Shown: one piece after another, positions 1-6,248 of the stretch
Layout: each line of letters opens with the position of its first letter
Position numbering within the stretch: position 1 is the stretch's first letter
NCBI GenBank assembly: GCA_022428035.1
Contig: JAKMDG010000252.1
Span: forward strand, 1-6,248
Direction: 5' to 3'
Length of the DNA: 6,248 nucleotides
Origin: Longimicrobiales bacterium
Lineage (GTDB): Bacteria; Gemmatimonadota; Gemmatimonadetes; Longimicrobiales; Gaopeijiaceae
Position numbers and translations under genes: made by a program
The notes under the pieces: generated by a model
The model's database searches: none
What the model was told of the DNA's origin: nothing
What the model saw: only the letters and a program-made list of their open reading frames with translations

Positions 1-1
1 C

Positions 2-3000
2 TTCAGGCACATCGGGCCCGTAGGGAATCGCACCAGCGCCGTCGTAGGCGTCCCTGGAGACCCGAATGTCTACTACTTCGGCGCGGCATCAGGGGGGATC
101 TTCAAGAGCGAGGATGGCGGTCACCAATGGCGGCCCATCTTCGACGATCACGATGTTCAGTCGATCGGTGCGATCGCGATCGCACCGTCCGACCCGAACG
201 TCATCTGGGCCGGGACGGGCGAAGCGTTCATCCGCTCGAACGTGTCGCTCGGAAACGGGGTCTACCGCTCTACGGACGGGGGCGAGAACTGGATCCGCGT
301 GGGGCTCGAGGAGAGCGGGCGTGTCGGGCGGATCGTGATCCATCCCGATGATCCCGAGGTCGTCTTCGTCGCCGCTGCAGGCCACATGTACGGACCGCAG
401 GAGGAAGATCGCGGCCTCTATCGGACGATGGATGGTGGAGTGACGTGGGAGCGCGTGCTGTTCGCTGGACCGAACTCCGGTGCGATCGACGTGGTCATGG
501 ATCCGTCCAATCCACGAATCCTCTTCGCGGCTACGTGGCAGATGCAGATCTGGACGTGGGGGAGGGAGAGTGGTGGACCCGAGTCGGGCCTCTGGGCCAG
601 CCGTGATGGCGGCGACACCTGGACGCGCCTCGAAGGACGCGGGTTACCACGGGGCACAATCGGAAAGATCGGTCTCGGTATGACGCCTGATGATCCGGAT
701 CGTGTGTACGCCCTCATCGAAACGAATCAGAACAGCGGCTACGAACCCATCGAGGACCACGAAGGCACCCTGTGGCGCTCCGACGACGGTGGCGGTTCGT
801 GGTCGATGGTGAACGCTGACCACGCACTGGCGCAGCGCCCGTTGTACTACACGCGACTCGCCGTCGCCCCGGACGATGCGGACGAGGTGCACTTCATGTC
901 CACGGTGCACACGAAGTCACTCGACGGGGGCGTGTCGTACTCGGTCGTGGCCGGTGGCGACAATCACGACATGTGGATCGACCCTCTTCTTCCGGATCGT
1001 ATGATCGTCGGGAATGATCAGGGTGTTCGGATCTCCACGAACCGCGGGCGCAGCTGGTATGCGCCACAGCTCCCGATCGCACAGATGTATCACGCATTCA
1101 CCGATACCAGGGTGCCCTACAACGTCTACGGCAACCGACAGGACGGCTCGTCCTACGGCGGACCGTCGAACACCCTTTCCGGCGGATCGATTCCGATCGG
1201 GGCGTGGACGTCGGTCGGCGGGTGCGAGTCCGGGTTCGCAGTGCCTGACACCGTCACCAACGACATCGTCTGGTCCGGATGCTATGAGGGGATCCTGGAG
1301 CGACATGAGATCTCGACGGGGATCACTCGCTCAGTGAGCGTCTGGCCGGACAACCCCGAGGGGTGGGCGGCGGCAGGTGTGCGCTATCGCTTTCAGTGGA
1401 CCTTCCCGGTTCACATTTCACCGCACGACAACGAGACGGTCTATGCGGGCAGCCAGCACGTGCACCGGACGCGAGATGGGGGCCAGAGTTGGCAGGTCAT
1501 CAGCCCGGATCTCACCCGCGCAGATCTTTCGAAGATGCAGAAGACGGGCGGCCTCACGACGGAAGATGCGAGCCCCACCTATTCGTCTGTCCTCTTCGCG
1601 ATCGCCGAGTCCCCGGTCGACCCGGGCCTGATCTGGACCGGCTCGAACGACGGCCTCGTGCAGCTCACGCGCGATAGCGGTCAAACCTGGACCGATGTCA
1701 CCCCCAACATCCCGGACCTCCCGGAGTGGGGCACAGTGAACAACGTGGAGCCCTCACGGCACGACCCTGCGGTCGCGTACATCTCCGTCGACCTTCACCA
1801 GATCGGCGACTTCGCCCCGTACGCGTACCGGACCGACGACTACGGTGCCTCATGGAGGAAGATCAGCGACGGAATTCCCACGAGCGTGTTCAGCAACGTT
1901 CGCGTTGTCCGGGAGGATCCGACGCGGACAGGACTCCTGTATCTGGGGACTGAGAATGCCGTGTATGCGTCGTACGACAACGGCGAGCGGTGGATATCCC
2001 TGCAGGGGGACATGCCTCACGCGCCTGCGTACTGGCTCGAGGTGCAGCCACACTTCAATGACCTCGTGGTCGCGACGTACGGACGAGGAGTCTGGATTCT
2101 CGACGATCTCACGGCCATCCAGGGCCTTGACGATACGGTGCTTGCCTCGGCGGTGCACCTGTTCGAGCCGAGAGCAGCCTACCGGTTCGCGAACCGGGAG
2201 GGGCGCTCCGCACAGCCGGGGGATCCCGCAGCCGGTGAGAATCCGGACGGTGGGGCGTCCATCAACTTTTTCCTCGCGTCCGCTCCCCAGGGGCCTGTCC
2301 TCGTGGAGATCGATGACGCGTCGGGTGAGACCGTGCGGACGTTACCCGTGCGGGGTGCTGGCGCCGGCCTCAACCGGGTCATGTGGAACTTGCGACACGA
2401 AGCATCGACTCCACCGAGAATCCGGACGCCCGCGCTCGAGCACAGCCACGTCGACGTGGGCACCTCCGGCTGGCGCCCGCCCCCGGATGGTGGGCCGGTG
2501 AGACCCATCGCGGTCCCCGGCGAGTACACCGTACGACTCCTCGCTGAGGGCGAGGAGCACCTGACGACGCTGACCGTGCGGCCGGACCCCGACTCGGACG
2601 TCTCCTCGGCTGACATGCTCGCTCAGCTCGAGCTGCAGTTGGAGCTGCGGGAGATGAGCGATTCGACAGCACAACTGATCAACCGAATCGAGTGGGCTCG
2701 GAAGGGCATCGTGGACCTCGAGGCACGCCTGTCCGGTGATCCACGCTACGCGGATGTCGTCGATGCGGGCGAGGCCCTGAACGCCGCCCTCGTCGGGCTC
2801 GAGATGGAGCTCTTCGACCTGCGGCTGAGCGGAGGCACGGCCCGTCAGGACACGATCCGCTGGCCACGTCAGCTGTGGGCGAAGATCGCCAGTCTGGCCG
2901 GGTACTCAAGCGGCTCCGGTCACCGGCCGACCGATCAGATGCTCGAGGTGCGCGACATCTATGTCGAGTTGCTCGAGCAGCACCTGGGGAGCTGGGAAGA

Positions 3001-3076
3001 GCTGGAGGCGGGTGAGATGGCAGACTTCAACCGACTCCTGGCGGCGCAGGGTTTGCCTCCCATCATCTCACAATGA
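2..3076 (+). CDS. Sortilin/Vps10-like Asp-box beta-propeller protein (glycosyl-hydrolase-like), 5' partial
   Basis: The frame is open from position 2 to the TGA at 3074-3076, giving 1024 visible residues; the true start is outside the window. The GTG at 242 (residue 81) is internal, because the conserved N-terminal propeller (FRHIGP, DPNVYYFGAASGG) precedes it. Eleven Asp-boxes (S/T-x-D-x-G-x-T/S-W) end near residues 43, 97, 149, 207, 267, 313, 352, 497, 563, 618 and 664; the sixth has Tyr for Trp and the seventh Asn for Asp. This spacing fits the large Vps10/sortilin-type propeller of secreted proteins often labelled glycosyl hydrolase or BNR-repeat protein. Residues about 750-860 look like a FlgD-type Ig-like module (LNRVMWNLRHE, PGEYTVRLLAEG), followed by a charged helical tail. 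The only cysteines are 408 and 427. No glycosidase catalytic residues can be identified, so enzyme activity is unproven; an exported binding or processing role is equally possible. A signal peptide is expected upstream but not seen. Confidence 0.9.
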   Translation, partial: FRHIGPVGNRTSAVVGVPGDPNVYYFGAASGGIFKSEDGGHQWRPIFDDHDVQSIGAIAIAPSDPNVIWAGTGEAFIRSNVSLGNGVYRSTDGGENWIRVGLEESGRVGRIVIHPDDPEVVFVAAAGHMYGPQEEDRGLYRTMDGGVTWERVLFAGPNSGAIDVVMDPSNPRILFAATWQMQIWTWGRESGGPESGLWASRDGGDTWTRLEGRGLPRGTIGKIGLGMTPDDPDRVYALIETNQNSGYEPIEDHEGTLWRSDDGGGSWSMVNADHALAQRPLYYTRLAVAPDDADEVHFMSTVHTKSLDGGVSYSVVAGGDNHDMWIDPLLPDRMIVGNDQGVRISTNRGRSWYAPQLPIAQMYHAFTDTRVPYNVYGNRQDGSSYGGPSNTLSGGSIPIGAWTSVGGCESGFAVPDTVTNDIVWSGCYEGILERHEISTGITRSVSVWPDNPEGWAAAGVRYRFQWTFPVHISPHDNETVYAGSQHVHRTRDGGQSWQVISPDLTRADLSKMQKTGGLTTEDASPTYSSVLFAIAESPVDPGLIWTGSNDGLVQLTRDSGQTWTDVTPNIPDLPEWGTVNNVEPSRHDPAVAYISVDLHQIGDFAPYAYRTDDYGASWRKISDGIPTSVFSNVRVVREDPTRTGLLYLGTENAVYASYDNGERWISLQGDMPHAPAYWLEVQPHFNDLVVATYGRGVWILDDLTAIQGLDDTVLASAVHLFEPRAAYRFANREGRSAQPGDPAAGENPDGGASINFFLASAPQGPVLVEIDDASGETVRTLPVRGAGAGLNRVMWNLRHEASTPPRIRTPALEHSHVDVGTSGWRPPPDGGPVRPIAVPGEYTVRLLAEGEEHLTTLTVRPDPDSDVSSADMLAQLELQLELREMSDSTAQLINRIEWARKGIVDLEARLSGDPRYADVVDAGEALNAALVGLEMELFDLRLSGGTARQDTIRWPRQLWAKIASLAGYSSGSGHRPTDQMLEVRDIYVELLEQHLGSWEELEAGEMADFNRLLAAQGLPPIISQ
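166..187. repeat. 22-bp perfect palindrome inside the propeller gene
   Basis: Positions 166-187 read identically on both strands, with arms of 11 bases and no spacer. The centre holds two overlapping copies of GCGATCGC, at 170-177 and 176-183. It lies within codons for the propeller strand GAIAIAP, where alternating Ala (GCG/GCA) and Ile (ATC) codons create much of the symmetry. A regulatory or protein-binding role is not supported by position; it may simply be a codon-choice effect. Confidence 0.6.
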
Positions 3077-3122
3077 CGAAGAGCTTCGGGAGGACTGTGG
3101 CCGCCGGTCTCTGTGGCGCCCC
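3077..3122. other. Short convergent intergenic gap
   Basis: These 46 bases separate the stop codons of two converging genes (TGA at 3074-3076 on plus, TAG at 3125-3123 on minus). A bidirectional terminator would be expected here. Only a small hairpin is visible (CGAA at 3077-3080 pairing with TTCG at 3085-3088), without a T-tract on either strand, so I do not call an intrinsic terminator. Termination may be Rho-dependent or may occur inside the opposing gene. Confidence 0.6.
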
Positions 3123-3767
3123 CTATCGGCAGAGGGCCTCGCCGCCCGTGACCGCAGCCTCCAGCATCTCCACGAACGCCTGGACCGTGTGGTGTCCGGC
3201 GTCCTCGTCGTACCACGCCATCTTCCGGGGGTAGATCTCCTCGCTGGAAAAGCCCTCCTCCAGAATCCACGTCTTCAGCTCCGGCGGCCGCTCGATGAAG
3301 CAGCCGGCCTCCTCGAAGTGCGCGTCCAGGAGCAGAACGGTCGGGGTCGAGGCCCGGCCGTCGCGCGTCGGGTGTGACTCCATGATGCTGCGACCTGTCG
3401 TCGGGTCCACGACGCGCATGTCCAGACCGTCCACCATCGCCACGAGCTGGGCGAGATACGGAATCGTGCTGACCGAGTCGGAGCACGCGTCGATGGCCAC
3501 GGCGAGGAACTTCCAGTTACCCGCTACAGCGCGCGCTCGAGCGACGAGTACCGGGTCAATGCCCTCGGACTTCTCGGTGTTGCCGTGCCAGAGGTCGGCA
3601 CGGCTGGTCGCGTGATCGAGGAAGTCCGTGTAGGACTGACCCGACTCGTACACCTCCTGCAGATTGTCATCCACGGGCACCGGTACGGGTATACCGTCCA
3701 CGCACAGTGTGGTGGGCCCGGGCGTGAAGAGGGAGATCAGGCCTGCGACGGCCAGGGAAGTCAGCAT
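3123..3767 (-). CDS. Thioredoxin-fold family protein (Thioredoxin_9-like) with CSDS active-site motif
   Basis: This 214-residue protein is the last gene of the minus-strand unit. Residues 86-170 match the Thioredoxin_9 layout: a strand (FLAVAID), a motif Cys at 95 in ACSDS, a helix (TIPYLAQLVAMV), a strand (DMRVVD), then a likely cis-proline at 142 in RASTPTVLLLD and a final strand before a helix at about 160-170. Family members usually read WCGDS/A here. This one has Ala for Trp and no second CXXC cysteine, so classical two-cysteine disulfide exchange is unlikely; a monothiol or non-redox role is possible. Other cysteines are 22, 156 and 213. Residues 2-14 are hydrophobic and resemble a weak signal peptide, but no basic residue precedes them and no lipobox is clear, so location is uncertain. 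The ATG is chosen because TGAGGA lies 8 bases upstream. Substrate is unknown. Confidence 0.75.
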   Translation of the reverse strand: MLTSLAVAGLISLFTPGPTTLCVDGIPVPVPVDDNLQEVYESGQSYTDFLDHATSRADLWHGNTEKSEGIDPVLVARARAVAGNWKFLAVAIDACSDSVSTIPYLAQLVAMVDGLDMRVVDPTTGRSIMESHPTRDGRASTPTVLLLDAHFEEAGCFIERPPELKTWILEEGFSSEEIYPRKMAWYDEDAGHHTVQAFVEMLEAAVTGGEALCR

Positions 3768-3775
3768 GTGTGTGA

Positions 3776-3781
3776 TCCTCA
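3776..3781 (-). promoter_or_regulatory. Ribosome binding site of the thioredoxin-like gene, overlapping the upstream stop codon
   Basis: On the minus strand TGAGGA precedes the ATG at 3767 with an 8-base spacer. Its first three bases are the TGA stop of the S9 peptidase gene, so ribosomes finishing the peptidase end on this site. This supports the chosen start and suggests translational coupling. The distance from stop to start is 11 bases. Confidence 0.75.
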
Positions 3782-5869
3782 GGACACCGGACGTTGTTTG
3801 AGCTTGCGGTCGAAGAACGAAAGCGTCGACTCGAAGGCCGCCACCCAGTTCCGGTGCAGCAGGAACCCGTGTACCTCATCCGGAAAGATGAGCTGTTCGT
3901 ACTCGACACCACGGCGAGACAGCGCTTCCGCGACGTCTACCGTCTCGGAGAAGGGGACGTTCCGATCGTCGTCACCGTGGATCAGCAGGACGGGTGACGT
4001 CCAGCCATCCATGAACGCCATCGGTGACGAGTCGTACGCGAGTTGGCTGAACTCGGGATAGTCCTCCGGTTCGTAGGAAGGCCGGAAGCCGGTCATCACC
4101 ACGTTCCAGTCGTGCACCCCGTGGATGTCGACTCCCGCTGCGAAGAGGTCGGACGCTCGAGCCAGGCCCATCGCCGTGAGGTAGCCGCCGTACGAGCCAC
4201 CCCAGAGTCCGATACGGTCCGGATCGACATCGGGCCGGGACTGCAGATACAGGCCTGCGCCCATGACATCGTTGAACTCGCTGGCCCCGGTCGCCCCGTA
4301 GTTCTCGGCCTCGCGGAACTCCATGCCATAACCGATCCCACTGCGGTAATTGACCGAAAGGACCACATATCCCGCGTTCGCCAGGAGCTGGTTCATGGCG
4401 TACGTGTTGTGGTAGTAGCCTCGATGATGGAAGCCCAGGAGCATCTGCCGGCGCGATCCGCCGTGGAAGAAGAGCACCGCCGGCTGACGGTCGCCCGCGC
4501 GCATGTCCGGGGGCAGAAAGAGCTGGCCGTGGATCTGCATCCCGTCCGAGGCGCTGAAGACGACCTGCTGGGGCTCGACCATGTGGTCGGCGGGGAAGCT
4601 ACGGGGTCGGTCGGGGCTCACCCGATGTCGCTCACCGTCACGCAGCACTACGGTGTGCGCCGGTTCAGTCCCTGACGCCGCCTGGAACGCCACGGTTCCG
4701 CCCGCCGTCATGACAGCACCCCATTCCACTCCGGCGCCCGGCGTGACCAACTCAGGGCGACCGCCGGTGATATCAACCCGCCAGACGTGTTTGCGGTCGA
4801 TGTCGTCCTGGTTCGAGTCGTAGATGACCGATCTACCGTCGGGAGACATCGAGGCGAACTGGACTTCGAAGGCCCCCGGAGTGAGCAGCGTTGGGTCGCC
4901 ACCGGACGTCGACAGGCTGTACAGGTGCTTCCAGCCGTCACCTTCCCACGGAAAAACGAGGCGATCGCCCGCCCCCCACCAGAGCTGGCCAGATGCATTG
5001 ACCCCGCTGAAGGCGCTACCGACACCCTCCGGAGCGCGCCATACCTCGCGCCCCTGTCCAGTCTCCACGTCTGCGACGCGAACAGAGAAGGGCAGGGCCT
5101 CCCGGCGAGGCGCAAACATGTGGACGACCCGTTCGTTGGGAATGCGCAGGAAGGCGATCTGCCGGCCATCCGGGCTCCACGCAGGTGACCCGTCACTCGC
5201 TACGCTCGGATCCATGTAGGTGACCTTACGTTCCCCGAGGGCCAGGACTCCGACGAATGCGTGATCTCCTCGACCGCTCACGAAGGCCAGTCTCGATCCA
5301 TCGGGTGACCATCTCAGGCTCCCGGCGCCTCCGCGGATTCGGGCGATCCGCTCGGGCTCCGCATCCGCCTCGAGCGCCAGCAGGAAGATCTCACGTCCCT
5401 CGGAATACGCGACGTGGCCGCCGTCTGGCGATATTGTAAAACTCCCTCCGTCAACGATATGGACAGGATCACCTTGAGCAAAATATGAAGACCAGACAGC
5501 TCGACCCTCCTCGTCAGGTGTGAACAGCGGGTCGGGGACTTCACCCTGCCTGTTCCGTGCTCCACCACGAATCCAGAAGACCCGGTCACCATCCGGAGAG
5601 AAGGTCAGCCCGGCGAGTTCCTGGCCATCGTCACCGGCGTACGTGGTCAGCGCACGACCTTGCCAATCCGGACCCTCGGCGACCCAGATGTTGCGCTCGC
5701 CCTCCTCGTTCTCGATCCATGCGATCCGATCACCCGCGGGCGACGCGACGAGCGAGGATGCGAACGAGAACGACATGACGTCGTCCACGGAAAACGTGGC
5801 TTGCCCCTCCGCAGGAGCGGCGAGCAGGCCGAGTGACAGTACGAGTGTGGTCCAGCGGGCGCCGGTCAC
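3779..5869 (-). CDS. Exported S9 family peptidase (prolyl oligopeptidase / acylaminoacyl-peptidase type)
   Basis: This complete 696-residue serine peptidase probably cleaves short peptides outside the cytoplasm. Residues 1-23 form a Sec-type signal peptide: Arg5, a hydrophobic core TTLVLSLGLLAA, and likely cleavage near AEGQA. Residues about 28-420 are a TolB/WD40-like propeller with SPDG-type repeats near 43 (SPAG), 91, 147, 188, 232 and 342. Residues about 435-692 are the Peptidase_S9 alpha/beta-hydrolase domain: FFHGG at 467-471, NYRSGIGYG at 507-515, nucleophile Ser559 in GGSYGG, Asp635 in HGDDDRNV and His667 in DEVHGF. Triad and length are intact. The mature protein has no cysteine, in keeping with an exported enzyme that needs no disulfides. 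The GTG start keeps the signal peptide, and an in-frame stop at 5908-5906 with no usable start between excludes an earlier one. Whether it is a dipeptidyl, acylaminoacyl or oligopeptidase cannot be told; I do not see a clear DPP4 Glu-Glu motif. Confidence 0.93.
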   Translation of the reverse strand: MTGARWTTLVLSLGLLAAPAEGQATFSVDDVMSFSFASSLVASPAGDRIAWIENEEGERNIWVAEGPDWQGRALTTYAGDDGQELAGLTFSPDGDRVFWIRGGARNRQGEVPDPLFTPDEEGRAVWSSYFAQGDPVHIVDGGSFTISPDGGHVAYSEGREIFLLALEADAEPERIARIRGGAGSLRWSPDGSRLAFVSGRGDHAFVGVLALGERKVTYMDPSVASDGSPAWSPDGRQIAFLRIPNERVVHMFAPRREALPFSVRVADVETGQGREVWRAPEGVGSAFSGVNASGQLWWGAGDRLVFPWEGDGWKHLYSLSTSGGDPTLLTPGAFEVQFASMSPDGRSVIYDSNQDDIDRKHVWRVDITGGRPELVTPGAGVEWGAVMTAGGTVAFQAASGTEPAHTVVLRDGERHRVSPDRPRSFPADHMVEPQQVVFSASDGMQIHGQLFLPPDMRAGDRQPAVLFFHGGSRRQMLLGFHHRGYYHNTYAMNQLLANAGYVVLSVNYRSGIGYGMEFREAENYGATGASEFNDVMGAGLYLQSRPDVDPDRIGLWGGSYGGYLTAMGLARASDLFAAGVDIHGVHDWNVVMTGFRPSYEPEDYPEFSQLAYDSSPMAFMDGWTSPVLLIHGDDDRNVPFSETVDVAEALSRRGVEYEQLIFPDEVHGFLLHRNWVAAFESTLSFFDRKLKQRPVS

Positions 5870-6248
5870 GCCGGTATGCCGTTCCTGGCCACATCGCTCA
5901 TGATGTCAATGAAGCGGTCGAGTTCGGACGGCGTCGTGTACACACTCGGGCTCACACGCAGTCCACGGAATTCGGCGTGGTTGATGCTCACGACGATGAT
6001 GCGATGGCTGTCCCACAGGTAATCCCGCAGGTCATCGGGCTCGATGCCGACGACTTCCACATTGGCGATCCCGCAGGCGAATCCGGGTTTCTGGCTGGTG
6101 TGAAGTCGGACGTTGTCGTGCTCGAGCAGCGGATTTGCCCAGTAATCGCGCAAATACGTCAGCCGGGCCGCCTTGCGGGCGGGTCCGAGCCCCTGGTGAA
6201 AGGACAACGCCTCACCGATGCACAGGTATGGTGCCTCGGGGTGCGTGC
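5866..6248 (-). CDS. Class V PLP-dependent aminotransferase (isopenicillin N epimerase / cysteine desulfurase-like), C-terminal part
   Basis: The frame enters from the right edge and ends at TGA 5868-5866, giving 126 complete codons. The TTG at 6207 is not the start: in-frame coding (THPEAPYLCIGEA) continues to the edge. The segment is the small C-terminal domain of fold-type I class V aminotransferases. It shows an ARKAARLTYLRDYWANPL helix, a short-segment CGIANVEV strand, a DLRDYLWDSHRIIVV unit, and the family ending GLRVSPSVYTTPSELDRF. Arg97 of the visible part is in the position that binds the substrate carboxylate in SufS/CsdB-type enzymes. The PLP-binding lysine lies upstream and cannot be checked, so the reaction (epimerase, desulfurase, lyase or transaminase) is undetermined. 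No signal peptide can be assessed; these enzymes are usually cytoplasmic, though in some bacteria relatives carry Tat signals. Its stop overlaps the peptidase start by 4 bases, marking it as the upstream gene of the same transcript. Confidence 0.9.
   Translation of the reverse strand, partial: THPEAPYLCIGEALSFHQGLGPARKAARLTYLRDYWANPLLEHDNVRLHTSQKPGFACGIANVEVVGIEPDDLRDYLWDSHRIIVVSINHAEFRGLRVSPSVYTTPSELDRFIDIMSDVARNGIPA
5882..5886 (-). promoter_or_regulatory. Weak ribosome binding site of the S9 peptidase gene
   Basis: AGGAA on the minus strand lies 12 bases upstream of the GTG at 5869, inside the last codons of the aminotransferase gene. The spacing is longer than ideal. Because the start overlaps the upstream stop (GTGA), translation probably relies partly on coupling to the preceding gene. 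Confidence 0.45.

Noticed and set aside
1845..2501. Plus-strand 218-codon open frame
   Set aside because: It is an alternate frame within the propeller gene, rich in Arg and Ser, with no recognisable motif.
3077..3088. Small inverted repeat after the propeller stop codon as a terminator
   Set aside because: The stem is only 4-5 base pairs with a minimal loop and no T-tract follows on either strand.
2959..3486. Long minus-strand open frame overlapping the 3' ends of both convergent genes
   Set aside because: It is antisense to the propeller gene and out of frame with the thioredoxin-like gene; its Arg/Gly/Pro-rich composition is typical of shadow frames in GC-rich DNA.
4043..4675. Plus-strand 210-codon open frame
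   Set aside because: It is antisense to the catalytic domain of the S9 peptidase, whose triad and motifs are intact; no recognisable domain.
5440..5490. Locally AT-richer stretch that might be a promoter
   Set aside because: It lies within the peptidase propeller coding sequence and shows no convincing -35/-10 pair oriented to a gene start.
3123..6248. Possible defence, phage or mobile system
   Set aside because: All genes belong to ordinary metabolic or secreted-enzyme families; no transposase, integrase, toxin, nuclease or terminal repeats are seen.

Overview
The window is GC-rich and densely coded, with no RNA genes, mobile elements or CRISPR visible. It holds two convergent transcription units. 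The exported proteins are a sortilin/Vps10-like Asp-box propeller protein and a TolB-propeller S9 peptidase. Together with the class V aminotransferase, this suits a heterotrophic, protein-degrading bacterium of the Gemmatimonadota/Acidobacteriota kind. That placement is an impression from protein families, not a measured assignment.

Layout. Positions 2-3076 (+) hold the 3' 1024 codons of a very large Asp-box (BNR/Vps10-like) beta-propeller protein with a C-terminal Ig-like and helical part; its start lies left of the window. After a 46-bp convergent gap, the minus strand carries three tightly packed genes, read right to left: the C-terminal 126 codons of a class V PLP-dependent aminotransferase (6248-5866), a complete S9 prolyl-oligopeptidase-family peptidase with signal peptide (5869-3779), and a small thioredoxin-fold protein of the Thioredoxin_9 type (3767-3123).

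How they work together. The aminotransferase stop and the peptidase GTG start overlap as GTGA. The peptidase stop sits inside the ribosome binding site of the thioredoxin-like gene. The three are therefore very probably co-transcribed and translationally coupled. The peptidase would release short peptides outside the cytoplasm, and the aminotransferase could act on an amino acid or derivative. A shared pathway is inference only. No previously undescribed system is evident. The most unusual points are the thioredoxin-fold protein with CSDS instead of CXXC, the single cysteine pair in the propeller protein, and a 22-bp perfect palindrome inside its coding sequence.
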